From contig NZ_RJJY01000001.1 in NCBI RefSeq assembly GCF_003751085.1, forward strand, positions 1,240,001 through 1,304,000: a stretch of 64,000 nt of DNA, written 5' to 3'. The position numbers and the translations under genes were made by a program. This document shows, piece by piece, positions 25,358-34,779 of the stretch. The notes under the pieces were generated by a model that did no database searches, was not told the DNA's origin, and saw only the letters and a list, made by a program, of their open reading frames with translations. How positions within the stretch are numbered: position 1 is the first letter of the stretch; every line of letters starts with the position of its first letter. Origin of the DNA: Micromonospora sp. Llam0. GTDB lineage: Bacteria > Actinomycetota > Actinomycetes > Mycobacteriales > Micromonosporaceae.

Positions 25358-27877
25358 TCAGAGCTGACCGACGGCGGTGACGTGCAGCACCGCGCTGCCC
25401 GCCTCGTCCGAGGCGGCGAGGTCCACCTCGGCGCTGATCCCCCAGTCGTGATCCTCGGCCGGGTCGGCGAAGATCTGCCGGACCAGCCACCGCTCCCGCT
25501 CCTGCGTGATCAGCAGCAGCGCCGGCCCCCGGGCATCCGGCCCGGTGCCGATCTCGTCGTACTCGTCGAAGTACGGCTCCAGCGCGTCGGCCCAGGCATC
25601 GGCGTCCCAGCCGGAGTCGGCGTCCAGCTCGCCGAGCTCGTCGTAGCGGCGCAACGCGGCCAGCTCCACCCGGCGGAACAGCGCGTTGCGGACCAGCACT
25701 CGGAAGGCCCGCGGGTTGCCGGTGACCGCCGGCGGCCGGTCGTCGGCGACCACCGCGGCCTCGGGGTCGTCGGTCGGGTTGCGCAGCCGCTCCCATTCGT
25801 CGATCAGGCTGGAGTCGACCTGGCGGACCAGCTCACCCAGCCACTCGATGAGGTCGATCAGCTCCTCGGTCTTGGCGTCGTCGGGCACCGTCTGGCGCAG
25901 CGCCCGGAACGCGTCGGCCAGGTACCGCAGCACCAGACCTTCCGACCGGGACAGCCCATAGAAGTTGACGTACTCGACGAAGGTCATCGCCCGCTCGTAC
26001 AGGTCGCGGACCACCGACTTGGGCGCCAGCTCGTAGTCGGCCACCCACGGATGCCCCTGCCGGTACGTCTCGTACGCCATCTCCAGCAGCTCGGCCAGCG
26101 GCTTCGGGTGGGTGACCTCGTCGAGCAGTTCGAGGCGGGCCTCGTACTCGATGCCGTCGGCCTTCATCTGCGCGACCGCCTCACCGCGCGCCTTGTGCTG
26201 CTGCGCGGAGAGGATCTGCCGGGGGTCGTCGAGCGTCGCCTCGATGATCGACAGTACATCGAGCGGGTACGTCGGCGACTCCACGTCGAGCAGCTCGATC
26301 GCGGCCAGCGCGAACGGCGACAGCGGCTGGTTGAGCGCGAAGTCGAGCTGCAGGTCCATGGTGAGCCGGACGCGGCGGCCCTCGGCGTCCGGCTCGGGCA
26401 GCTGCTCGACCACCCCGCCGGCGCGCAGCGCCCGGTAGATGGCGATCGCCCGGCGGATGTGCCGGCGCTGCGCCGCCCGGTCTTCGTGGTTGTCGGTGAG
26501 CAGGTGCCGCATCGCGGCGAACGCGTCGCCGGGCCGGCTGATCACGTTGAGCAGCATCGCGTGGCTGACCCGGAAGCTGGAGGTCAACGGTTCCGGCTCG
26601 GCCTCGACCAGCCGTTCGAAGGTGGGCTTGCCCCAGCCGATCGACCCCTCCGGCGGCTTCTTGCGGACCACCTTGCGGCGCTTCTTCGGGTCGTCGCCGG
26701 CCTTGGCGAGCGCCTTCTCGTTCTCGATGACGTGCTCCGGGGCCTGCACCACCACGGTGCCGAGGGTGTCGAACCCGGCCCGGCCGGCCCGCCCGGCGAT
26801 CTGGTGGAACTCGCGGGCCTTGAGCAGCCGGGTCCGTACCCCGTCGTACTTGGACAGGCCGGTGAACAGCACCGTGCGGATCGGCACGTTGATCCCGACG
26901 CCGAGGGTGTCGGTGCCGCAGATGACCTTGAGCAGCCCGGCCTGGGCGAGGGTCTCCACCAGCCGGCGGTACTTGGGCAGCATGCCGGCGTGGTGCACGC
27001 CGATGCCGTGGCGGACCAGCCGGGACAGGGTACGCCCGAAGCCGGAGGAGAACCGGAAGTTGCCGATCGCCGTGGCGATCGCGTCCTTCTCCGCCCGGGT
27101 GCACACGTTGATGCTCATCAACGCCTGGGCTCGCTCCAGCGCCGCCGCCTGGGTGAAGTGGACCACGTACACCGGGGCCTGGTGAGTGCTGAGCAGCTCT
27201 TCGAGGGTCTCGTGCAGCGGCGTCGTCGCGTAGGTGAACATCAGCGGCACCGGCCGCTGCGCCGAGGAGACCACGGCGGTGGCCCGCCCGGTCCGCCGGC
27301 TCAGGTCGTCGACGAACCGGGTCACGTCGCCGAGCGTCGCCGACATCAGCACGAACTGCGCCTGCGGCAGCTCGATCAGCGGCACCTGCCAGGCCCAGCC
27401 CCGGTCCGGCTCGGCGTAGAAGTGGAACTCGTCCATCACCACCTGGCCGACGTCGGCGGCCGACCCGTCGCGCAACGCCAGGTTGGCCAGGATCTCGGCG
27501 GTGCAGCAGATGATCGGCGCGTCGGCGTTGACGCTGGCGTCACCGGTGAGCATCCCCACCTCGGACGCGCCGAAGATGTCACAGAGCGCGAAGAACTTCT
27601 CCGACACCAGCGCCTTGATCGGCGCGGTGTAGAAGGTGACCCGGTCGTCGGCCAGGGCCGCGAAGTGCGCGCCGGTGGCGACCAGGCTCTTGCCGGAACC
27701 GGTAGGGGTGTTCAGGATGACGTTCGCCCCGGAGACGATCTCGATGAGCGCCTCGTCCTGGTGCGGGTACAGCTCCAGGCCGCGGCCGGCCGCCCAGCCG
27801 GCGAACGCCTCGTAGACGGCGTCCGGGTCCGCGCCGCGCGGCAGCAGGTCGGTCAGGGTCGGGGCGGTCTGCGTCAT
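25358..27877 (-). CDS. DEAD/DEAH-box helicase with DUF3516 domain
   Basis: An 839-residue Ski2/Mtr4-like RNA helicase of the actinobacterial DUF3516 group. Visible motifs include Walker A (ILNTPTGSGKSLVA, near residue 55), TAPIKALVSEK, a DEFH box (VVMDEFHFYAEPDRGW), MSATLGD, and HQIAGRAGRAGFD (motif VI). The C-terminal 350 residues form the DUF3516 region. It probably unwinds structured RNA during degradation or processing. The ATG at 27877 is chosen because the conserved protein starts there (TLTDLLPRGADPDAVYEAF). It converges with the small CxxCGG gene and lies 53 bases downstream of trmB on the same strand. Confidence 0.92.
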   Translation of the reverse strand: MTQTAPTLTDLLPRGADPDAVYEAFAGWAAGRGLELYPHQDEALIEIVSGANVILNTPTGSGKSLVATGAHFAALADDRVTFYTAPIKALVSEKFFALCDIFGASEVGMLTGDASVNADAPIICCTAEILANLALRDGSAADVGQVVMDEFHFYAEPDRGWAWQVPLIELPQAQFVLMSATLGDVTRFVDDLSRRTGRATAVVSSAQRPVPLMFTYATTPLHETLEELLSTHQAPVYVVHFTQAAALERAQALMSINVCTRAEKDAIATAIGNFRFSSGFGRTLSRLVRHGIGVHHAGMLPKYRRLVETLAQAGLLKVICGTDTLGVGINVPIRTVLFTGLSKYDGVRTRLLKAREFHQIAGRAGRAGFDTLGTVVVQAPEHVIENEKALAKAGDDPKKRRKVVRKKPPEGSIGWGKPTFERLVEAEPEPLTSSFRVSHAMLLNVISRPGDAFAAMRHLLTDNHEDRAAQRRHIRRAIAIYRALRAGGVVEQLPEPDAEGRRVRLTMDLQLDFALNQPLSPFALAAIELLDVESPTYPLDVLSIIEATLDDPRQILSAQQHKARGEAVAQMKADGIEYEARLELLDEVTHPKPLAELLEMAYETYRQGHPWVADYELAPKSVVRDLYERAMTFVEYVNFYGLSRSEGLVLRYLADAFRALRQTVPDDAKTEELIDLIEWLGELVRQVDSSLIDEWERLRNPTDDPEAAVVADDRPPAVTGNPRAFRVLVRNALFRRVELAALRRYDELGELDADSGWDADAWADALEPYFDEYDEIGTGPDARGPALLLITQERERWLVRQIFADPAEDHDWGISAEVDLAASDEAGSAVLHVTAVGQL

Positions 27878-27930
27878 GTCGGTCAATCCTGCCTGCCGCC
27901 GCCGGCGGCCGCCAACGTGGGTGACGCTCG

Positions 27931-28614
27931 TCAGCCGTCGGGCGTACCCCCGACGCGTTCGAAGACCAGGTCCAGCGCCGGTCGGCCGGCGCGGACCCCG
28001 CGTCGTTCGAACTTCGTCTCCGGCCGGTACGCCGGCCGGGGCGCGTACCCGTCGTGCAGGTTGCGCAGCTGCGGGTCGGCGGTCAGGGTGGCCAGCATCG
28101 CCTCGGCGTACGGCGCCCAGTCGGTGGCGCAGTGCAGCCGTCCGCCGGGCCGCAGCCGGGAGCGTAGCAGCGCCACGTGCTCGGGCCGCACCAGTCGCCG
28201 CTTGTGGTGGCGGGCCTTCGGCCACGGGTCGGGGAAGAACGCGTACACCGCGTCCAGGCTGCGTTCCGGCAGGCAGCGGCGGGCCAGGTCGAGGGCGTCG
28301 CCGGTGGCGACCCGGACGTTGGTCAGCGCGTGCTGTTCGATCAGCGCCAGCAGGTTCGCGATGCCCGGGGTGTGCACCTCGACGGCCAGGTAGTCGCGGT
28401 CCCGGTCGGCCGCCGCCATCGTCGCGGTGGCGTCGCCCATGCCGAAGCCGATGTCGAGCACCACCGGCGCCGTACGACCGAACAACGCCGCCGGGTCCAG
28501 CGGCGCCGGCAGCTCGGCGACGACCGTCCGGTACGCGCCGGACAGCCGGTCGAGCGCGTCGTGGTGCCGGCCGCTGAGCCGTCCCCGGCGCGGGTGGTAG
28601 GTGCGGATGCTCAC
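27931..28614 (-). CDS. trmB: tRNA (guanine-N7-)-methyltransferase
   Basis: A 227-residue SAM-dependent enzyme that methylates guanine 46 in the variable loop of tRNA. The SAM-binding motif is VVLDIGFGMGDATATM, and the TrmB signature is FFPDPWPKARHHKRRL followed by RPGGRLHCATDW. The start is taken as the GTG at 28614 (VSIRTYHPRRGRLSG), where homologues begin; the upstream ATG at 28659 would add 15 unconserved residues. It is followed by the DUF3516 helicase, so the two RNA genes may share a transcript. Confidence 0.93.
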   Translation of the reverse strand: MSIRTYHPRRGRLSGRHHDALDRLSGAYRTVVAELPAPLDPAALFGRTAPVVLDIGFGMGDATATMAAADRDRDYLAVEVHTPGIANLLALIEQHALTNVRVATGDALDLARRCLPERSLDAVYAFFPDPWPKARHHKRRLVRPEHVALLRSRLRPGGRLHCATDWAPYAEAMLATLTADPQLRNLHDGYAPRPAYRPETKFERRGVRAGRPALDLVFERVGGTPDG

Positions 28615-28713
28615 GTGGCGACAGCCTATATCCGACACCGAGCGTGTCCGGGCTGTCATCCAGGGCTGCGTGGTGAGAGGATCCCGGCAGCGTCGCGGAG
28701 AGGATGGTGACCG

Positions 28714-29211
28714 ATGTCCGTACGCCGTTCACTGGCCACCGCAGGGCTCGGTGTGACCCTCGCGGTCGTCGGCGGGCTGCTCGGCGCGGCCCCGGCCCGG
28801 GCCGCCGACGTTTTCGTCGATCTCAATCCGAGCACGGTGGAGTCCGGTTACCTGGTGGGTATCCGGGCCAGCTGTACCGACAACACCGCGCCGGCCACCG
28901 TCGAGTCCGACGCGTTCGGCACGGTCGAGGTACGTCCGCAGTTCGACGAGCTCACCGCGGCGGTGACCGTGCCGGCCGAGACCGAGGCCGGCAGCTACCG
29001 GGTGCGGTTGACCTGCCCGGACGACCGGTCGGCGGCGACCACGCTGTACGTGTTGGATCCGACCCGGCCCAGCCGTGGCCCGGCCACCGGCTTCGGCGGC
29101 ACCGCCGGTGACGACGGTGCCGGCGGCCTGCTGACCGGGGTCGGTGTGGTCGCGCTGGGCGCCGGTGCGGTGCTCGGCGTACTGGCCCTGCGTCGGCGCC
29201 GGTCGGCCTGA
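28714..29211 (+). CDS. secreted, C-terminally anchored protein beside sortase
   Basis: A 165-residue surface protein. It has a signal peptide (LATAGLGVTLAVVGGLLGAAPARA), an exported domain of about 90 residues with two cysteines (RASCTDNTAPATVESD and VRLTCPDDRS), a short linker (RPSRGPATGFGGTAGDD), one membrane helix and a terminal RRRRSA. This tripartite end is that of sortase substrates, but I cannot see LPXTG; the nearest candidate, GPATGFGG, is not a known class E or F motif. It lies 24 bases before the class F sortase gene, so it is the obvious partner. It may simply be a membrane-anchored protein. Confidence 0.8.
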   Translation: MSVRRSLATAGLGVTLAVVGGLLGAAPARAADVFVDLNPSTVESGYLVGIRASCTDNTAPATVESDAFGTVEVRPQFDELTAAVTVPAETEAGSYRVRLTCPDDRSAATTLYVLDPTRPSRGPATGFGGTAGDDGAGGLLTGVGVVALGAGAVLGVLALRRRRSA

Positions 29212-29235
29212 CCGGGCGCGCGGCAGGGGACGGGC

Positions 29236-29853
29236 GTGGCGAAGGGCGGTGGCCGGGGCTGGGCCGGGCCGGCCGCGATCGTGCTGGTGCTGTTCGGGCT
29301 CTTCGCGATCGGGTCCGGCGGCGACGGCAACTGGCGGGACATCCTGGCCGGCGGCAACAATCCGCCGCCCCGGGAGTTTCCGGTGCTGGAGCCGAGTCGG
29401 CCGATCCGGATGGCCGTCCCGTCGCTCGACATCCGTGCCCCGGTGCACTCGGTCGGGCTCGCCGACGACGGGTCGATCGCCGTACCGGCGCTGCACCGGC
29501 ACAACCAGGCCGGCTGGTACGACGGGGGGCCGACGCCCGGTCAGTTCGGGCCGGCGATCATCGTCGGGCACGCCGACACCCGGGACGGGCCGTCGGTCTT
29601 TCATGATCTGGCCGACATCGAGCCGGGGGCGATCGTCGAGGTGACCCGCCGGGACCGGGTGGTGGCCGTCTTCGAGGTCAACTCGGTGGAGCATTTCGGC
29701 AAGGACGAGTTGCCGATCGAGCAGGTGTACGGCGACTACGTCCGGCCCGGCCTGCGGCTGATCACCTGCGGTGGCGAGTGGCTGGGCGACGGCATCGGGT
29801 ACGCGGACAACATCGTGGTGTTCGCCTCCCTGGTCGAGGTGCGCGACACCTGA
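29236..29853 (+). CDS. class F sortase
   Basis: A 205-residue transpeptidase of the class F sortase group. It has an N-terminal membrane helix (AAIVLVLFGLFAIGSGG), the catalytic His in IIVGHADTRDG and the catalytic Cys in LRLITCGGEW. The Arg usually found a few residues later in YRDN appears as Ala (GIGYADNIVVFASL), so the third catalytic residue is either elsewhere or missing. The GTG at 29236 starts the frame. It is probably co-transcribed with the anchored protein gene 24 bases upstream. Confidence 0.85.
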   Translation: MAKGGGRGWAGPAAIVLVLFGLFAIGSGGDGNWRDILAGGNNPPPREFPVLEPSRPIRMAVPSLDIRAPVHSVGLADDGSIAVPALHRHNQAGWYDGGPTPGQFGPAIIVGHADTRDGPSVFHDLADIEPGAIVEVTRRDRVVAVFEVNSVEHFGKDELPIEQVYGDYVRPGLRLITCGGEWLGDGIGYADNIVVFASLVEVRDT

Positions 29854-30115
29854 GCGGGGTCAACCCTGGTCGCGGCATCACGCTGAGTGTTCAGCTGTTT
29901 CCTGCCGATGCGCAGCAGGTGTCGCAGTGATGAACCGCAGCTGCGGTCGTTCCTCCCGGCGACGGCCGTTCTGGCGCGGCGTCGCCCCGAGAGTCGCCTT
30001 GATAATTCGTATTAGCGTCTTGACGAGTCCGCCAGCCGGGGCTTGACTTCTCGATCAACGACAGGCGTCCATACCGGGGCGCCAGCGTTACTGAGGGTAA
30101 CCGGAGGACCGTGTC

Positions 30116-32098
30116 ATGGCCCGTACCCCTGAGACCAGCCGCCGCGCCCTGCTGCGTGGCGCCGCTGCGGTCGCCGGCGCTGCCGCCGGCCTGACCGGCA
30201 CCGCCAGCGGTGCCGCGTTCGCCGGTGCGGCCGGACCGCTTGGCCCGGCCGGAGTGGTCAGCCCGACGGCCGGCAACCTGCCGCCACTGGCACCCCTGCC
30301 GCCGGACGCTCCGGTCCGGCGGCACTTCCGACCGCTGGAGCAGCGCTTCGCCGGCTATCTCGCGATCCTGTCCGGCATGACCAACGACATCGCCGACGAC
30401 CCGGCCGAGCCGGACAGCTACGGCTTCATGGGCGGCGGCTGGTGGCGCAGCCCCAACGTGGCGTACAACGCGCGCGTCCAGGAGCACGTCTACACGCTGA
30501 GCTGGTTTCTGGCCAATCGTCGCCGGTGGAACCCGTACACCGGCGATCCCGCGCTGCAGGCACGCCTGGACGCCGCACTCGGTCACTACCTGGCGCTGCA
30601 GCACCCGGACGGCTCATGGCCGGAGTACGACATCGACGAACGCTCGAAGGCCGCCACCGGCTTCGGCATGGGCTACCTGGCCAAGGCGCTGCTGCACCTG
30701 CGCGGCGCCGGCCGGCTTCCCGCACGCCAGCAGCAGATCGAGGCGGCGCTGCGCGCCGGGATGGGATGGTTCCTCGACCCGGCGACCCCGATCTGGGGCG
30801 GCGGCGGCCCGGTGCCGTACGCCAACCAGAACGCCGCGGGGCTGGCCGGTTCGGCCAAGGCGTTGACGCTGTTCTCCGACGACCTGCTGGAGCAGCGACT
30901 GCGCGAGCGCATCGACTACCTGGCGACGAACGGGCAGAGCCCGGCCGGCTTCTTCTACGAGCCGACCGGAATGGACATCGACTACAACTTCGAGGTGATG
31001 CTGCCGGAGATCGCGGAGATCTACGTCCTCACCGGCAACCGGACCGTTCTCGACATGGCCCGGCGCTTCACCGAATGGTTCGGCTACAACCTGCTCCGGG
31101 AACCGGACGGCTCAGGGTGGCTCACCTGGTACGCGATGTCGTCCCGCACCAGCAGGGCGTACTACGACGACGTCGTCCCCGATCCCGACCGCACCAACCT
31201 GGGCTCGTTCTTCGTGCCGGAGATCCAGGATCTCGGTGCGTTCTTCACGACGCGGGAGGACCGCGCCGAGACGCGGCGCGAGTGGGCCCACCGGCCCGGC
31301 CCGGCCCCGGGACTGGCCAAGCAGGATACGTCCCCGCGGATCATCGCGCACGCCGAGTACGGCGAGGCGTTGCCGTCGCGCCGTACCAAGAGGCAGGCGC
31401 TGCGGCAGGTTCCCTACCTGGGTAGCGGCGACTTCGCCACGGTACGGCGCGACCCGGCCCACAACCAGGACTACCTCTACGTCCGTCAACCAGCGTGGTA
31501 CTTCGGCGGATTCTTCGGCACCCGCCCCAGCACCCGGGTGCGGGGCGGCACCGGGTTCCTGTGGCATCCGCAGGCAGGCACCGTCGTCCACGCGGGACAG
31601 ACCGACCAGAACTCCTGGGCCTCGGTGCTGCCGGCCGGCACCTCCGACGCGCACAGCCACCTCGACCGGACCTACCAGATCGGCGACCGCACCTGGGACG
31701 GCACCGAACAGGCTCTGCACGGCGCGTCGCTGCTGGTCCGCTACCAACTGCCGGACGGGCGCATCCTCACCGACCTGACCATCGCCAGAAGCGCGGTCAC
31801 CCGTACGGTGCGGGCTGTGTTCCCGGTCACCGAACAGATTCCACTCGTCCTGCACCCGGACGACGATGTCCGGTTCACCGACGGTACGCCGGTCACCTAC
31901 GCGAACGACACCGCAGCCACGGCGAGCGCGTTGATCATCCGGCGCGGCCGGGTGATCATTCGCGTCGACTGGGCGCAACCGCTCGCCGCCACCGTCGACT
32001 CGACGGGCACGACGTACCTGCGCGACGCCCGGCGTCGCATCCACCTGCTCCGGATCCCGCACGCTGGCACGTTGAGCACCACCATCTCCGCACGGTAG
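30116..32098 (+). CDS. Tat-exported toroid-fold protein, possible polysaccharide lyase or hydrolase
   Basis: A 660-residue exported protein. The N-terminus is a Tat signal (TSRRALLRGAAAVAGAAAGL). Residues 80-330 contain repeated aromatic helices (VQEHVYTLSWFLANRRRWNP, YLALQHPDGSWPEYDID, AGMGWFLDPATPIWGGGG), as in alpha/alpha-toroid glycoside hydrolases and polysaccharide lyases. The C-terminal 300 residues look like beta sandwich (DRTYQIGDRTWDGTEQALHG), which also fits PL8- or heparinase-type lyases. I cannot name the family or substrate. The 260 bases upstream hold an AT-rich patch near 30000 that could be a promoter, and CGGAGGA lies just before the ATG. Confidence 0.6.
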   Translation: MARTPETSRRALLRGAAAVAGAAAGLTGTASGAAFAGAAGPLGPAGVVSPTAGNLPPLAPLPPDAPVRRHFRPLEQRFAGYLAILSGMTNDIADDPAEPDSYGFMGGGWWRSPNVAYNARVQEHVYTLSWFLANRRRWNPYTGDPALQARLDAALGHYLALQHPDGSWPEYDIDERSKAATGFGMGYLAKALLHLRGAGRLPARQQQIEAALRAGMGWFLDPATPIWGGGGPVPYANQNAAGLAGSAKALTLFSDDLLEQRLRERIDYLATNGQSPAGFFYEPTGMDIDYNFEVMLPEIAEIYVLTGNRTVLDMARRFTEWFGYNLLREPDGSGWLTWYAMSSRTSRAYYDDVVPDPDRTNLGSFFVPEIQDLGAFFTTREDRAETRREWAHRPGPAPGLAKQDTSPRIIAHAEYGEALPSRRTKRQALRQVPYLGSGDFATVRRDPAHNQDYLYVRQPAWYFGGFFGTRPSTRVRGGTGFLWHPQAGTVVHAGQTDQNSWASVLPAGTSDAHSHLDRTYQIGDRTWDGTEQALHGASLLVRYQLPDGRILTDLTIARSAVTRTVRAVFPVTEQIPLVLHPDDDVRFTDGTPVTYANDTAATASALIIRRGRVIIRVDWAQPLAATVDSTGTTYLRDARRRIHLLRIPHAGTLSTTISAR

Positions 32099-32213
32099 GT
32101 GCAGCGGCACCGCCGGCCAGCCCGAGCGGGGGACTCCTCGGCTGGACGGGTGAACCGCCGTCGCAGCGATCACGTATAGCGGGGTGTGGCTGATGTCGCG
32201 GTGCCGGTGACCG

Positions 32214-32249
32214 CCGGGGTGGGTGCCGGCCGGCTGTAGCCCACCCCGG
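32214..32249 (+). terminator. hairpin after the Tat-exported protein gene
   Basis: CCGGGGTGGG at 32214-32223 pairs exactly with CCCACCCCGG at 32240-32249 over a 16-base loop, about 115 bases after the stop at 32098 and before the gnd leader. No U-tract is present, as is common for actinomycete terminators. Confidence 0.55.
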
Positions 32250-32367
32250 TCGTGCTCCGGGGCGGCCCGTGCGGACGAGCCTCCACCACCGCCGGCCGCC
32301 CCGGAGTGTCCCGCCATCCGGAAGGCGGAAAGATAGCCAGCACACCCAGCAGCACCGAGGAGGAGTC

Positions 32368-33801
32368 ATGAGCCAGACGGCGCAGATCGGGGTCACCGGT
32401 CTGGGGGTGATGGGCCGTAACCTGGCCCGTAACCTCGCGCGGCACGGCCATGTGGTGGCGGTCCACAACCGGTCGGTCGGCCGGACCAAGGAGATGATGG
32501 CCGAGTTCGGCCACGAGGGCACCTTCCTGCCGGCGGAGAGCCCGGCCGAGTTCGTCGCCTCGTTGGAACGGCCCCGCCGCGTGGTGATCATGGTCAACGC
32601 GGGCGCCGCCACCGACGCGGTGATCAACGAGTTCGCGCCCCTGCTGGAGCCGGACGACATGATCATCGACGGCGGCAACGCCCACTTCCTGGACACCCGC
32701 CGGCGGGAGGCGGAGCTGCGGGAGCGTGGTCTGCACTTCGTCGGCACCGGCGTCTCCGGCGGCGAGGAGGGCGCCCTGCACGGGCCGAGCATCATGCCCG
32801 GCGGTTCGGCCGAGTCGTACGCCGCGCTCGGTCCGCTGCTGGAGGACATCTCGGCCAAGGTCGACGGCACGCCGTGCTGCGTGCGGATCGGCCCGGACGG
32901 CGCCGGCCACTTCGTCAAAATGGTCCACAACGGCATCGAGTACGCCGACATGCAGCTCATCGGTGAGGCGTACGACCTGCTGCGCCGCGCTGGCGGGCTC
33001 ACCCCGGCGCAGATCGCCGACGTGTTCCGCAGCTGGAACTCCGGTCGGCTCTCCTCGTACCTGATCGAGATCACCGCCGAGGTACTCGGCCACACCGACG
33101 CCGTCACCGGCAAGCCGTTCGTCGACGTCGTGCTCGACCAGGCCGGCCAGAAGGGCACCGGTCGGTGGACCGTGCAGGGCGCCCTCGACCTCGGGGTGCC
33201 GGTGAGCGGCATCTCCGAGGCGGTCTTCGCCCGGTCGCTGTCCGGCCACGCCGACATCCGGGCCGCCGCCGCCGACCTGCCGGGCCCGGTGGAGAGCTGG
33301 GCCGGGTCGGCCGACGAGCTGATCGCCGACGTCGAGCAGGCGCTGTACGCGTCGAAGATCGTCGCGTACGCGCAGGGGTTCCACCAGATCCAGGCCGGCA
33401 GCGCCGAGTACGACTGGGACATCGATCTGGGCGCGGTGGCCCGGATCTGGCGCGGCGGGTGCATCATCCGGGCCGCGTTCCTGGACAAGATCCGGGCGGC
33501 CTACGACGCGGCGCCGCAGCTGCCGACGCTGCTGACCGACGGGTATTTCGCCGAGGCGCTGGCCGGTGCCCAGCTGGGCTGGCGCCGGGTGGTGGCGACC
33601 GCCGCGCAGGTCGGGGTGCCGGCTCCCGGGTTCGCCTCCGCGTTGGCCTACTACGACGGGCTGCGCGCGCCCCGGCTGCCGGCCGCTCTGATCCAGGGGC
33701 AGCGGGACTTCTTCGGCGCGCACACCTACCGCCGGGTCGACGCCGAGGGCAGCTTCCACGTGCTGTGGGCCGACGACCGCAGCCAGGTCGAATCCCGCTG
33801 A
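32368..33801 (+). CDS. gnd: 6-phosphogluconate dehydrogenase (decarboxylating)
   Basis: A 477-residue cytoplasmic enzyme of the oxidative pentose phosphate pathway, converting 6-phosphogluconate to ribulose 5-phosphate with NADP reduction. The cofactor motif is GVTGLGVMGRNLARNLA with NRS after the second strand (NADP type), and the substrate signature is FVKMVHNGIEYADMQLIGE. KGTGRWTVQGALDLG and IWRGGCIIRAAFL are further conserved blocks, and the length is that of the long homodimeric form. The ATG at 32368 follows AGGAGGAGTC. It stands alone, ending in a bidirectional hairpin shared with the convergent xth gene. Confidence 0.95.
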   Translation: MSQTAQIGVTGLGVMGRNLARNLARHGHVVAVHNRSVGRTKEMMAEFGHEGTFLPAESPAEFVASLERPRRVVIMVNAGAATDAVINEFAPLLEPDDMIIDGGNAHFLDTRRREAELRERGLHFVGTGVSGGEEGALHGPSIMPGGSAESYAALGPLLEDISAKVDGTPCCVRIGPDGAGHFVKMVHNGIEYADMQLIGEAYDLLRRAGGLTPAQIADVFRSWNSGRLSSYLIEITAEVLGHTDAVTGKPFVDVVLDQAGQKGTGRWTVQGALDLGVPVSGISEAVFARSLSGHADIRAAAADLPGPVESWAGSADELIADVEQALYASKIVAYAQGFHQIQAGSAEYDWDIDLGAVARIWRGGCIIRAAFLDKIRAAYDAAPQLPTLLTDGYFAEALAGAQLGWRRVVATAAQVGVPAPGFASALAYYDGLRAPRLPAALIQGQRDFFGAHTYRRVDAEGSFHVLWADDRSQVESR

Positions 33802-33833
33802 TCCGATCCGGCCGACTGATCCGGTCCGGGCGA

Positions 33834-33876
33834 CCGGTCGCCGTGGCCGACATGCCCCGTCAGCCACGGCGACCGG
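33834..33876. terminator. bidirectional terminator between gnd and xth
   Basis: CCGGTCGCCGTGGC (33834-33847) and GCCACGGCGACCGG (33863-33876) form a perfect 14-bp stem with a 15-base loop. It lies between the two convergent stops at 33801 and 33916 and would serve both transcripts. Confidence 0.8.
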
Positions 33877-33915
33877 GCACCGGCTGCCCGGTGTCAGTGA
33901 CCCGGCACCGGCGGC

Positions 33916-34683
33916 TCAGTCCAGGTCGACGACGACCGGGGCGTGGTCGGACGGGGTCGGGCCCTTTCGGGCGTCGCGGTCCACGTAGGCGGCCCGGACC
34001 CGCCGGTTGACGGCGCCGCTGGCGTAGACCAGGTCGATCCGCATGCCCATGTTCTTCGGGAACATCCCGGCCCGGTAGTCCCAGTAGGTGTACGGGTGCG
34101 GGCCCTTCATCGGTTGCGGCACCACGTCGACCAGGCCGAGGGCGAGCAGGTCGGCCAGCGCGGCCCGTTCGGCCGGGGTGACGTGGGTGGAGCCGGCGAA
34201 GACCGCCGGGTCCCATACGTCCGCGTCGGTGGGCGCGACGTTGAAGTCGCCGCAGACCAGCAGATCGGTGGCGGCCTCTGCGGCGAGTGCGCGGCGCAGC
34301 CCGGCCAGCCAGTCCAGCTTGTACGTGTAGTGCGCCGAGTCGGGGCTGCGCCCGTTCGGCACGTACACCGACCAGACCCGGACCCCGGCGCAGGTCGCCG
34401 CGACGGATCTGGCCTCCGGCAGCGGAAAGCCGGGCTCGGCGTCGAACCCGGTCCGCACGTCGTCGAGCCCGACCCGGGACAGCACGGCCACGCCGTTCCA
34501 GCGCCCGTCGCCGTGCGCCGCGACCGCGTAGCCGAGGTCACCGACCTCGTCGGTCGGGAACGCGGCCGCCGCGCATTTGGTCTCCTGCAGACAGACGACG
34601 TCCGGGGCGGTGTCGGCCAGCCAGCCGAGTAGCCGGTTCAGCCGGGCCTTGACCGAGTTGACGTTCCAGGTGGCGATCCGCAC
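33916..34683 (-). CDS. xth: exodeoxyribonuclease III
   Basis: A 255-residue exonuclease III/AP endonuclease for base-excision repair. The metal and active-site motifs are IATWNVNSVKARL, VVCLQETKC, LVCGDFNVAP and PSDHAPVVVDLD, all intact. The GTG at 34683 starts directly with the first beta strand (VRIATWNVNS), and the upstream ATG would add seven poorly conserved residues. It lies downstream of the PAC2 gene on the same strand, with about 97 bases between. Confidence 0.93.
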   Translation of the reverse strand: MRIATWNVNSVKARLNRLLGWLADTAPDVVCLQETKCAAAAFPTDEVGDLGYAVAAHGDGRWNGVAVLSRVGLDDVRTGFDAEPGFPLPEARSVAATCAGVRVWSVYVPNGRSPDSAHYTYKLDWLAGLRRALAAEAATDLLVCGDFNVAPTDADVWDPAVFAGSTHVTPAERAALADLLALGLVDVVPQPMKGPHPYTYWDYRAGMFPKNMGMRIDLVYASGAVNRRVRAAYVDRDARKGPTPSDHAPVVVDLD

Positions 34684-34779
34684 CCGGCCAGCGTGCCACA
34701 GCACCGACCGGCTGCACCGGACCGGGCGCGGATCGCCCGGGGCCCGGCGCGGCGGCCGGGGCGGGCTGCCCTGAGCCGG

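Noticed and set aside
33780..33805. tRNA-like GGTCGAATCCC sequence
   Set aside because: It is the last part of the gnd coding sequence and no acceptor stem or anticodon arm can be drawn around it.
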